64,000 bases of DNA from Phoronis australis (Eukaryota; Phoronida; Phoronidae), in contig NMRA01000516.1 in the NCBI GenBank assembly GCA_002633005.1, positions 138,562 to 202,561 on the forward strand, given 5' to 3'. The position numbers and the translations under genes are program-made. The notes under the pieces were generated by a model. It was not told the DNA's origin, made no database searches, and was given only the letters and a program-made list of their open reading frames with translations. Of the stretch, positions 25,197 to 36,850 are shown piece by piece (position 1 is the first letter of the stretch; each line of letters begins with the position of its first letter).

Positions 25197-25693
25197 CCCT
25201 TTCTTACTAGCGTCAACCCATTGATGTTTCTTGGAGTTGCGGTCAGTATGAACTTCGTATCGAAGATAACAGTGCCAGTTAACTTCGCAGTAAACAGATG
25301 GTTTTAACAGCAGAACATTGACCCTGAGGTGCCGTATGAATGGTCATCTTCAGTCCCATCGAAGCTCTGGCCAGGGGCTGCTCTTATCCTCAACTATTCA
25401 AGGGCAGTGTAGTGACTAATAGTTGCTTGTATTTTTGCTTGAATAATCACCAATCAAATTACAGTTAAGTTCTGTCAATTATCACATGTAAATGTCCCCA
25501 AACTGTCACATTTAAAAATCTTAGCAGACACATGATACATCAGCACTACCATGCGATTATTTCAATAACAACAGAGTCTGCTACCATTTACTTCCAGGTC
25601 CGTTAACTACCAAAGCCAGTATGAACAGTTCAGTTAACTTCACAGTTTACGTTGTCGCTCTGCTGAGACCGGAGTTAAGTCAGTATGAAAGGG
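25197..25693. mobile_element. MITE-like element (copy 2)
   Basis: This ~0.5-kb nonautonomous element begins CCCTTTCTTAC and ends GTATGAAAGGG, an imperfect terminal inverted repeat. Internal GTATGAAC/GTTCATAC words are repeated near both ends. It is similar, inverted, to 13505-14008 inside the transposase gene. It has no coding capacity. Confidence 0.65.
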
Positions 25694-28350
25694 TCAACTT
25701 TGGCCAAACAAGGCATCGAAATGTTGTTCATTCTCCAATGGCCACTCTTAATGAGCATGTAGTTGATCAACTGTCCCTCGACTACTCAACATAGAAAAAA
25801 TGAATGCACTTACAAATTGCATGAAATTACAACAAAGCAAATATTCTTATGGCATTACTTATGGCATGGTAAAATCAAACACTAAATATTCTTGAGGAAA
25901 AATATTCCGAATTCTGTGCACAAGATATATTTGAAGGTTACAGTGGAATTGTAAAAAAAAATCAAAAACAACGCTGGACGTGTTACAACGGCAGACGTTA
26001 TCAAGCCAGAAAGTGTTCAGAGGATCGCAGTTGTACCCTAAGGTAGTTCTCACTTTTGATTACCACTTTGTCATGTACTTGCATCTTCCCATTGAAAATT
26101 GTTTCATTTTGATTCGAATAAGCACACAATGCTGCGTGTTCCAGAATTTTGCTGCAAGGGGTTGATACTCTGGGAGAAAAATCTTTGGAGCAACTGTCCT
26201 TCAGTGTTAAAACTCACTCACCCTAAAGAAAAATCCTGGTGGTAATAATTGCATTTTCATTGACGGCATTAAAAATGAAGCAGTGATTCAAAAAAGAATA
26301 CTATGTCAAACAAAAACGCACATACGATATTTAGTTCTAAGAAACAGGTTTCAAAACAAATTCAGTTTGTCAAGGGGTGTTACCAGAGTTCTCGCTATTT
26401 CAAGAGTGTGGATTCAACTTTCCTGACAGAAAAGTTACAAAAGCGCATTGCTTTACTCAACATCTTCTAGCAGCAGTACGAATTACTTCTACAGTGGTTG
26501 ATAACAAATTTACCTCTGTTGCTTGGGTTTTACTCCCTCTATTCCAAGTTTTCTCTCTGCTTTTGGTTTCGTTTTTCGTTAACATTAGATGAGGTAGCAA
26601 ACTGTTCAGATCACCAGTAAATCTGTAGCAACAATTTGTCCAGGGATGGTGAATCGGGAGGCACAAATCAAAGCATCATAAAATTCGACATTTTAAAAAA
26701 CTGCAAGTTTGATTACCATCTTTACACCTGGCGATTCGAATTAGAAATATACAACTGCTTGATGTTCATGGCAAGTCCTTTATTACAGGCATGGGGATAC
26801 AATGTTGTCCAAGAGCATAAGGCATAGGTATTACCACGCTGAGCAATTTATTTCAAGGATCTATAAAAAAGGGTTAAATAAGAATTGAACTGCTTGGTGC
26901 CCATATTTTGAAAACCAATTTTCTCCACTGAATAACAGGCATTAAACTGGTTTTCAAAATATAAAGGCACAGTATCAGAGAATACTCGGAGAATAGTCGC
27001 TATTCAGTGAAGTGTCTTGCAATTGCAAATTTCATGTAGGAAAATGTACACATTCTGAGTGAATAAAATTTACCTATGATTATGTGTCATTATATACATC
27101 TGTTGAGTGAATATATCTGACAAGAAAAGTACAATCAAATGCAGAATTTAGGCTATTATTACTGAGTGCCGTAATGTTCAAGTTTCCATGGTTCCCAAAA
27201 ACCCTCATGAAAATAAATGCTAGAAATAGTATGCCTTGAAATAGATGTTCTCTATGAAGCATACACAGTTGTTAACAGTAAAATACATTTGTATGACTCT
27301 GTTGTACACAAACATCCTCTTCTACTATACAGATGGTAGTGGTGTGCATTAAGAACATACACCGCAAGTGGTATGCCGTAATTTTGTTAATCCAATTTTG
27401 AAGACTTTCTTTGTAGTTTTGTCACAGTTGATTTATGAAGGACCCTGGGTTCACTGGAAACTTTTGAAAATGCACCTTCAATTTCATTACGCAGATACAC
27501 TTTCTGTTCACATCCACATGTACCATGTTGCACTAGATACATAACCAAAATCGTTAAATTTTTCAAAATGGTCTTCAAGAGTGTATTTTTAAAAACACAA
27601 GTTGACCATGTTCACTGTATTCATATCAGAAGGTGAAAATACAACTTTTTGAACGTACAGTTACTACACTTTTGAGAACATGCCGAAAAGTTAATGTCAC
27701 CATTGTATATCACTACATGTAATGTGGATTTTCAACAAAATGCTCCCATGCTGGGCTTTTTTGAAGGGGCACTTTTTCCGAAACTAGGTCTTTTCCCAGC
27801 AGAGCACTGGCTGGAGGCCATAGATCAAACCCAACTCATTTAAATTTGACGTCATATTTGCATGGTTTCAATCAACAAATTGAGGATTGTATTAAAACCT
27901 CCTCGACCCCATGACCCCCTCGACCTACAATCACCTCAACCCCATGACTCCCTCGACCTACAATCGCCTCGACCCAGTCTACACAAGCTCGACTGGATCT
28001 GAACATACAACAAGCGCTAACTTGCAGGACCAAAGAGTCAGGACGTGAGGTTGGCTGGCTTCTCTGTTTTTGCAATTGGCATTTTTGAGAGCCAAAAGAG
28101 AAAAAAATGCGACCAAATCAAATCAAAGACCTACCAAATGAATGTTACAAATTGTCGCATCTGCTCTTCAGTGCATGGTGGATTCAATTTATTTTTGGGA
28201 GAGTGCAAGAAGGCCATGAATACATCTAATTTCTTCAGCAAACACAGTTTGAAGAAACAAATTGTTAACTTAAAAAATGATCCCAACGTTACATGTAGTA
28301 TATTGCGAACAAGTATACGACAGAAATAAAAATGTGACATTATGTTCATT
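25694..28350. other. Non-coding, repeat-containing stretch
   Basis: No supported exon was found. It contains a ~60-bp imperfect hairpin at 26900-26960 that is shared with 34760-34815, and two copies of a ~36-bp CTCGACC-rich direct repeat at about 27895-27975. The remaining small frames have no recognisable domains, signal peptides or splice support. Confidence 0.45.
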
Positions 28351-28352
28351 CA

Positions 28353-29482
28353 CAGTGTTTCCCCTGGGTTTTGAAAGGAGCACGGTGGTGAATGGCCAAA
28401 ACAAGGTGCAACGCCAGTTGCCGCACGCGAATATAAGAAGTGGGATCCCCCTATTGCCTGGGTTTCGAAAGGAGCGTGGTGTTGAATGCTCGAAGCAGAT
28501 TTGAAACTAGGCGCCACATGGGATGAAGTGAGATCCTCCCATCGAAGGGGGGGGGGGGTTGGGAGACCTTCCCAAGGGAAAATTGGAAAATTAGATGTAA
28601 TTGGGTGCAGTTTGCTGATCATAGACAAAACCTTAACCTGAGCATCACGTAATGGAAGTATCTGGGTAAAGGACACTTCACAAGACAAATTGGCAATGAA
28701 GTGCCTGGCATAGTGTGATCTCTGTCACACTCGTGTACAAAAAACAGTGTTAAAATTCAATTATGCACAAAGTGACAAACATAGAACAAAAAATATTTGA
28801 ACTTTGTGGACATAATAAACTAATTTGTATAATGAAACATCCATTGATATCGTCTTGCTAAACATAAATCAGTGATAGTGGATTGGCGTTAGCCAGCATA
28901 GCAGACGATGTATAATGCAGACGAATCTGAGACTGGTTAACATTCAATATCATCATTTTGGGGAAGGGCTATGGTTGATTAAACAGTTTGATGACACGCC
29001 CTGCAGTGAACTGGGACACGATGAAATGAATGAAGCAGAAATCTTACTGTTTCTTACTTCATTAGCGAGCCCTAGCACTTTCCCATTTTAGAAAATTCGC
29101 ATGGAGGTCGTTGCCTGGTCCCCAGCTGTATTAAGTTTACATGCATTGTCGGATAATCAGGCAGAAACTAGGTACGAAGGGGGATTGGGGATTGAATGAT
29201 TGTGTTTAACCGGGGCATAATTCAAGATCCCATTGTAAAATTATTGTTTTTCCCTTTCGATCCACAAACAGCAAAAGGTGACGTGTGACTATTACTTATT
29301 CAATATTACTAGCAGTCATTTTTACTAGCGATCATTTTTACTTGCTATTTTTGCGTGGCAGTGAAGTTTCCCAGTCTCGATTAGGTTTGTGGCGGTCAAT
29401 AATTTGATTATGATTTACGAGTGGCGGGGCCAAAAAGGAGCGTGGCGGGCCGCCCAGAAGTTTACACGCAGGGGAAACCCTG
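28353..29482. mobile_element. Possible hAT-like nonautonomous element
   Basis: The left end CAGTGTTTCCCCTG and the right end CAGGGGAAACCCTG form a 14-bp terminal inverted repeat with one mismatch, of the type seen in hAT elements. The interior repeats the GAAAGGAGC(A/G)(C/T)GGTGGTGAATG-like motif and has no long frame. I did not find an 8-bp target duplication, so the boundary is tentative. Confidence 0.4.
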
Positions 29483-30580
29483 TACTCAGGTTAAAGTACT
29501 CTGTCCCTAAGCTTAGTAGAACAGGGCCATTGACAGTTGCTCGGGGAGCTATTTCCGTGGCAACCATAGCACACTCACAATCCTCTATTTCAGATATTCT
29601 TCAACCACTTTATGTTTTAACTATGAGCCTTGAGCCATGGCAGATTCCCGTGTAGGTAAGTCTAAGGGGAAAGTCACTCAGTGACGTAATATATGATGAC
29701 GTGTAAAAAACACAGATGCCGCAGGTCCCAGGGGTCGACGGGGAATTTTAGAGCAATCCACAAATTGAGCGTCATTTGTCAACCTACAATGGCCAAATCC
29801 TGTCGCTTTTCATATCAAAAAGTGCCAATAAAGGGTTTTCTTCTTCCTATCATCATGGATGTCTCACATTGGAGATCCGTGATCAGACAGAACTTAAAAA
29901 ATGCAAAGAAAAAGTAGCAGTTCCACCTAACTCAAACAAAAAAGAATTGTAGATGGAGACTTTAAAAACGCAAAAATAACAGCATTTTCAAAATTATTAT
30001 GGCATTGTACCTACGCAGCCAATCTAACGGAACTTGTTACCATCACAAGTTTAAGATCAAATGTGAAGAAAACTTTCATGTCTTGTTATTCACAACTGGT
30101 TGCATTGTCCATAGTCCAATGATCAATTAATGCTCAACTTAAACCTTCGAATTAATGGTGTTACACAACCAAAGTGAACTCACATACATGACACATTAAA
30201 ACTAGATTAATGTACTTGACCATGAGCCAAGATGAATGCACACGTTTCGGTGTGGGATAGCGACATAGTGACATCTTGTTTTCGATCAGGTCATCATCAA
30301 ATTTAAGACCCAGTGAAAGTTTAAATAAGGTTTAGTGAGAAAGGCTACAATTACAATGCTTCTTTCCGTAATCTAGGCATGGTCCAGCCGCAATTTACTC
30401 TGGACTAAATCGTAAGAGAAAAATGCTTAAGGTAGGTGTATACACTGGTCAAATCTCCAGGTCCTAGATTACCATAGATTGCCACTTGAGATCATATTTC
30501 GTTCAGAATGCGTGGTCATTATGTTCCAATTTTGTTGAAGTACTAGAAATAAAGCTGATATTTACTTCATGTTTAGAAAA
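29483..30580. other. No gene recognised
   Basis: Only short frames are present, without domain patterns or convincing splice borders. The region is probably old repeat and unique spacer. Confidence 0.4.
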
Positions 30581-30891
30581 TGTGACATACCTGTTTGTTT
30601 ACAGCGTAATTTTAATCATTTTTTCGAACTTGTGAAGCACGACAGACGACCAAAGCAAATTTGGCTGTCACGTGGGCGGAGCTTAGCGTTGATCTATTGT
30701 CTGCTGTACTGGTGTGCCGACCACACATTAAAACCATGTGCTGATTGTTTATACCATTCATCTGAACTCTCCACTCAGTGTAGTAAAAGACTGTCTAACT
30801 ATATTACACCGACCTATTTGTTAGTATTCCAATATTATCATCGACCAATATATGTGTTATATCAAATCGCCGCGTTACTGTCTACATAACA
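30581..30891 (+). mobile_element. Long terminal repeat of a Gypsy-like retrotransposon (fragment)
   Basis: A 311-bp segment begins TGTGACATAC and ends ACATAACA. Three bases later comes TTGGCGACGAGGA (from about 30894), which resembles a primer-binding site complementary to a tRNA-Ser 3' end (TGGCGACGACG). That order is the hallmark of a 5' LTR. No gag-pol frame follows, so only the LTR and leader are left. The open frame at 30569-30889 is not taken as a gene. Confidence 0.5.
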
Positions 30892-32305
30892 ATATTGGCG
30901 ACGAGGATAAAGAACTACTTTCATAGTAATAATTCAACATTTTTACGTGCCTGTACCGAATGGACTTTGGGATAAGAAAATATCACTTTCTGCACAAATA
31001 GCGTCGCTTGGGTGAGATTCTCAAGTTACCAAAGTTTCTTATGTTGCTTTCCTCTAAAATCGTATAATATCATGAGTTTTATTTCTGGGATACGTTTGAA
31101 TCTATACACTAGAAAAATTTTGTTATTTTGAACACTGAGTCACTTTAATTCTTTGGGTTATGGCCAGTGGCAAGTTAAAAAATCCCCTGGGTTTGACAGC
31201 CTAATTTCTCCACGGCGCCTTCCCAGCACAGAACCACGGTTTGTGACAGCATGTAGTTGTCCATGTGTTGTGCGCGCGGCGTGTCTTCACAGTGCGTGCA
31301 TGCACTCTCACCGAATCGTGCAACACCACCCACGTCGACGCTCAGCATCCTCTTGCAAGACACCTCACCTTACCAACTTCTCTTGTACACGCACAATTTT
31401 CTGCACTGACTCCTCACTGAAGCGGAGTGTAGTCAGTGATGGCTTCGGTAGGACTTGGAGTACTCAACTTAATTTTTTTGCAGATAGACAAACAGGCTTA
31501 GGCTCGGAACAGGAGCTAGTTCACCATTTCACTACCAACTTTCGCATGGTCAAAAATAGAACTATTTTATTCTTGGTCTTGCTACAACATCAATATCAGC
31601 TGGTACAGCACTCTCGATTGCCCCGTTACGCAATGCTTGTTGACAGGGTTAGATTAGAGCTAGTGTCCTTGTATAAGGTCCGCCCCAGTTGTCAGTCACT
31701 GAGCTGGTGAGCACTCAAAGCCATATGACTTACTGAGGCTTGGTCAAATATAGCTAAAAAAACAACTATGGATTTTCAGAATGATTTTATTTTTCTTCAG
31801 TATACTGTGCATCAAGAATTAAAGATTAGGACGACATAAAAATGTAAAAAAGTCAAAGTTAATTTTTTGTGTATCCACCTACCTTAAGTAACCACACACC
31901 TTAACAAAGGATTTATGGCCGTGGCTGAGAAGATAGTTGATTCACTATCCCTCATTGGTTTTGAATAGCATAGCCAGAAATGAAATTTGAACCACTTGTA
32001 TTACCCTTGAGTAGAGAAGTAAATCCATGAATTCACATACCATGTTATAAAACTTTTAGAAGAACTACTGGAAAGAAAAATAATGAACAGCTTTATTCAA
32101 GTAAGTTCATACGAAAGATGTAATCAATTTGTATCTTGTAAGTTGCCTATAAAAGCTTCTTAGGTAAATAAAATTTTATCTGTTGAAATAAAAAGCAGAC
32201 GTAGTAGAATTAATAGTAGCAACAACAGTATATTTTTTATTCTGATACTTTTTATACAAACATTCTTAGTCACATGAGCAATAACCACAAATGCTGTTCC
32301 TTTGT
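30892..32305. other. Spacer after the LTR fragment; no gene recognised
   Basis: A 185-codon open frame at 31153-31710 has a GC-richer composition but no domain, no biased codon pattern that I can recognise and no splice context. It is not called as a gene. The stretch from 31750 to 32305 is AT-rich and lies just downstream of gene B. Confidence 0.4.
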
Positions 32306-34952
32306 TTAGATGGCACAAGTAGGTTCTTCATAATCCCATTTGCCAGACTTGAGGCTGCAAACTCTGGTAGCGCTACCCTTCAAGGAGCCACTGTTACAAG
32401 AATAAGACACCACAAGGTCACCATTAGCACGGCGGTCGCTCTTGATAGAGATGCCGTTCACAGCCTTTGGTTTAACACAAATAGGCACTTTGACAGAGTC
32501 TGAAATGGAAATGGGCTTTTTATTAAATAAAGCAAAACAGAAGTACAATACATCATGAATTTTAAGACCATAGTCATATGATCTTCAGCTATACAGGGCA
32601 GAATCAGACCAAACGGTGCCTGTGTGAACTAAAATGTGTTTTATAAGAAACAGGGCTTGGAATGACCAATGACAAAAAACGCGGAGTTTTACGGCCTAAA
32701 ACATGCGCGCTACCCAGCCTTGAAATAGGTCGATGTGAACCTTTCATCACAAATCGGTAGGACTAAAAAAAAAATGTTACCACCATCAGTAGCATGCGTC
32801 TGCGTCTTTTTATCTCGTCCATCCACTCCTCCACTCCCACCCCCACACATTTTTGGCTGCAGAGCCGTAGCATTTGTCACCGCAGTTTACAATCACATGA
32901 AACGCCATTGAAAATCCCACCACGCTATCCCAGATGCCCCGGCAATGCTGACAATTTACGTTCCTCCGAAACATAAAGAGCAACTTCCGCTTTTCAAGGT
33001 GAACGTCGTCGGCAACGGCGCAGTAAGAAAGGAATTTGCCGCGGAAATTTTATATCAAATCCGATTTTTTTTACGCGGAAATATAATAAAATGCGCAGAC
33101 AGAACATTTGAAAAAAGCGGAAATCCACGTTTCCGCAGAAAATTCCAAGCCCTGAAGAAATTACAACAATGCATAGTTTCAAGTGGCCAAGGGAAGAAAC
33201 TTAATTCATGTGGCAGTGTTTGGATATCTCTGGATAAAAGAACCCAATATGACAAAACAACTTATAAAGTATACTAGATGAATGTATATTTAGATCATAC
33301 CACATGAAATCTCATCAGAACCATCTGGACAGTCCTTGATGCCATCACACTTCAGTTTCTCTGGCAAACACTCGAGAGAGCAACTGAATGTGTCTGGGCA
33401 CTTGGGCTGCGGACAAAGGCTACAAGTACGAGGACAGTTGATTAACATCATCTGTTGAAATATCTCTTGAGTGCACAAGCCTGCAGCAGCGAACTCAGCG
33501 CACTTTGTTACGTTGGCATCAACACATGGCTTCTGCGTCATAGGCTGGGTGCTTGATGCAGTTGTTGATGGCTCAGTCGTAAGTTGAACAGTTGTCGGTT
33601 TAGATGTGGTTGTGGTTTCTGTTGTGGGTAGCTCAGATGGTTTACTTGTTGATTGGGCAGGTGTACTACCTATGGTTGATAACTTGGCCGCTGTGGTAGC
33701 TGATGGTGAAGTAGTGTGAAGCTTGCTAGTGGAGGCTCTCGATGCAGAGGTTGGTTGTGGGTTTGTTGAGCCTGCATTGTCAGTGGTGAGGACTTTAGTT
33801 GGCTTACACACACCGCATGTTGCTCTGCAGAGTCGACGTGCTACAGCTTTGTGGTCAGGATGCGTGCAAAACCCAATGTTTAAATACAGGTGGCACACAA
33901 GCGGATCATATTCATCAAAACAAGGATCTTCAGTAGGAGAGGGTATGCAGAATCCACAAGCAGATGGACAATTTCTTGTCATAAAACCTACACGCTCTGG
34001 ATGAGTACAATAACCATAGGCCACATACAGGTTACAAGCGCCATAGCTATCTCTGCATGGAAGGTTGGGATTGACTGTAGGTAAAATGGTTGGCTTGGTT
34101 TTGATGACAACATTGGGTGTGATCCTACTTGGTTCAACAGGTTTATCAGTAGGTGTGTCACAATGTCCACAAGTTTTTCTGCAGTTCTTCTGCATGCTCA
34201 TCACTGTTTCTTTGTGGTCACACATTCTTGTATACCTCATCATTGAACATGTAGCTTGGCTGAAGATATCCACACAAGGTTTTGTGGGTGAACAGAACTT
34301 ACAAGACAGCGCACATGGTTCAGTCAACAAACCATCATGACACATTCCAAGGCGTACGTAACTCGAACAATAAGATGCACCCCTCCTGTCAGCACAAGTT
34401 CCTGTAAAACAACATTTGACAGTCACCGCCCGGGGAGCTATACCTATTTAAATTATGAAACTAAAGTAAAGTAAGTTCACTGACAAATTATATGAAACCT
34501 TTCAAACATCTAATGCAAAGACAATGACAAAAAGTAGATTTTTGGATTAACCACAATCATACCGAGTTAAAAACAACAAAACTAGAATGATGATTTTCAT
34601 CATTTCATAAAATTTTAATTTGTAAAAAAAGGTTGATGTCTATTACCAGATACATTACTTAACAATTTTTTCATCTCAAAAGTTTACAATTCCATGTTGA
34701 AGCTTCAGACATCTCGGTTAAAATAACGGACTAACCAGGAAATGGTGGGATATATTATGCTCGCATTTAGAGAACCAGTTTTCTCCACAGAATAATGGGC
34801 ATCAAACTGGTTCTCAAAATGTGGGCACGTTATATCTGACTGTTGCCAACTAACCATGTCAACTTACCAAATGTTTGCAAACCATGGAGTGGATAAAAAA
34901 GGAGCGCAGCGAGTGAGGCAGCAAACAGTAATGAGTCACAGGTGGAAGCCAT
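32306..34952 (-). CDS. Gene B: secreted ShKT x5 - LDLa - CCP protein (3 exons, 459 aa)
   Basis: Exon 1 (34952-34868) encodes a signal peptide (MASTCDSLLFAASLAALLF...). Exon 2 (34401-33301, phase 1 to 1) encodes four ShKT modules at about residues 31-65, 71-109, 144-180 and 189-227, a Ser/Thr-rich linker to about 318 suited to O-glycosylation, a fifth ShKT (321-358) and a complete LDLa module (363-395; CDGIKDCPDGSDE). Exon 3 (32499-32306, 194 nt) encodes a single CCP/sushi module with GDLVVSYSC...GKWDYEEPTC and the stop. The gene is complete and intact, and the best reference for the cluster. The combination suggests an extracellular or mucosal binding protein. That role is inferred, and no catalytic domain is present. 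Confidence 0.88.
34740..34850. repeat. Imperfect hairpin shared with 26890-26965
   Basis: GAGAACCAGTTTTCTCCAC and CAAACTGGTTCTCAAAA form inverted arms around a loop reading AGAATAATGGGCAT. A diverged copy of arms and loop lies at 26900-26960. This is probably a small MITE. It lies within the first intron of no gene but just downstream of gene B exon 1 on the minus strand, hence in gene B intron 1. Confidence 0.55.
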
Positions 34953-36850
34953 TTTGATAAATGGTCAACTTTCTTGATGAAGAAGAAAGATTATCTAACC
35001 AACAGGGTCAAGGTACCAAGGTCTTGTGTACGTCGTCCAATAGCTTCCCAGTTCATGGAAAGCACACAAGAAGCTTATCATGAATACATTACACAGATAA
35101 AATTGTATGCTTGCCAGTGACAACTGCAAAAGGGCAATAGTGATGTTTACACTTACACTTTTATACCTAACCATGTAATAGTTAACAAATAAGGATAATT
35201 TATTGATAACAAGGAAATTTCGCAAATTAAGTTAGCAGACCAGACCAGAATAAAAACAAGGACCGATTCATGTTCGAGAGCTTCTGACTGAAATAACACA
35301 ATGGGGCTATTCGGAAAATCTACAATAACTAGAGGGCATGCGTGTACTAGTGGTGATAGATTAACAGCCTCGATTTCGCGAGCCCTTTAAATACATGGTG
35401 AAATGGCTTGCAGCCGTGCCAACTGAATATGAGATTGCGTAAAAAGGGTGCTTTTATGAGAGGAAGTAAGCACAACCTCATACAAACGTAAGGTTTGTGA
35501 TTATTTTTACGATTATCCCATGATTATTCTACCGATGCCTGTTCAACTGAGGCACTCGCCAATGTCGACTTCGCGGCAGTCAGTCGCCAGCCAGAGTCTG
35601 GTTAATCTTTATATATTGTGATATGTGATACGATACTTGACGTAGCAATCGGGATCTTTTCGTATATCAAAGCACTATTATTGTTTGGAATGATTTCTAA
35701 AAGTTTATCAGTGATAGTTACATCAATCAGTGCTGAATGCTTATGCTGTTAACTCGATACAGGTTAATGAGTTAAGATTACAATCCAATCCCAATGGTAA
35801 AGGGTACGTGAGTGATAAATATCCATTGCATTAGACTATTTGTTTACTCCCTATCATATGTCTTCTGGCAATCTGTTACACGTTGAAATGGAAATCTATC
35901 ACGTCAGTTTTCACGTAACCTTTGGTTTTTAGGTTTGAAGGCTTGTACCGTGCAGAGGAGATATGCTGTTTTGCTACTTGTATCAATTGTAAAACCAGAT
36001 ATATATTACATTTTCCGAATTCACAGTGACTGAATAGTCTTAACTCATGCCTTGAAATGTTGCAAGTCGTNTTTCTAAAAGAATCTCCCAAATTGGAGAG
36101 CTTAAATTAGCTCCCAGTATAAGCACTTCAACATATGTGTCAATCACAAACCCATGGTGGCTTTCACTGAAGTATGGAAACAAGTGTTGAGAATAGGGTA
36201 TAATATGCTGGAGATGTGATATTTTATTTTGAATTCATTTCTCAACAAAATGAACTTTTCAGGAACATTAACTTTGCCTTGCATGGTTTGTGTGGCATTG
36301 CTATTACCAACACTTGCTAAAATTTAAACCAATAGTGTGGTGAGCCTCTGAGAAATAACAGTATAACAATTTTAGAAATCATTTTTGTCTTAAACTGAGA
36401 ATTTTTATAGTATCAAACGTAATGTACTGATAATGGGCCAAATACTGTGAAGCCATGTAGAAGATGCTTATATTTTCATGTACACTTCTTTGCTCAGCAT
36501 CATTAATAAAAACAGTGTTTCTGGGATAAGTATTTCACTGATTTAAAAACAATATGGAACCATAGTTATCAAATATAGTAGTTTGAAATTTTATGATCAG
36601 GACATGGGCCGCGCAGCACTGAAAAAAGTGGGGGCTAAAGCCCCCCAGCCCCCTTGTGGTGCGCCGCCAACAGACCATGGGCGGTGCAGCACAGAAAAAA
36701 GTGGGGGCTATAGCCCCCCCAGCCCTCTATGCTGCGCCGCCCATGCAGGAACAGCATTATCACACAATGTAGGGTCAGCAAACTGTTTATTAATCACACC
36801 TTTTCAAATCATAATCTCACAAGCAATTAGACTAGTTCATTGCTTTACTA
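34953..36850. other. Intergenic region between genes B and C
   Basis: No exon is supported. It contains one ambiguous base (36071) and a GC-rich duplicated hairpin at about 36605-36750. A related GC-rich tract occurs near 62060-62130. Confidence 0.5.
36605..36750. repeat. Duplicated GC-rich hairpin unit
   Basis: Two copies of a ~75-bp unit carry GTGGGGGCTA(A/T)AGCCCCC, a strong self-complementary hairpin, bounded by GGGC(G/C)G(C/T)GCAGCAC and GCGCCGCC. It contrasts sharply with the AT-rich surroundings. A related GGGGGGCTATGGCCCCTC tract lies near 62080. Confidence 0.6.

Noticed and set aside
30569-30889. 106-codon open frame
   Set aside because: It coincides with the LTR candidate and has no domain pattern.
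31153-31710. 185-codon open frame
   Set aside because: No domain, signal peptide, transmembrane pattern or splice partner. The composition reflects a locally GC-richer stretch.
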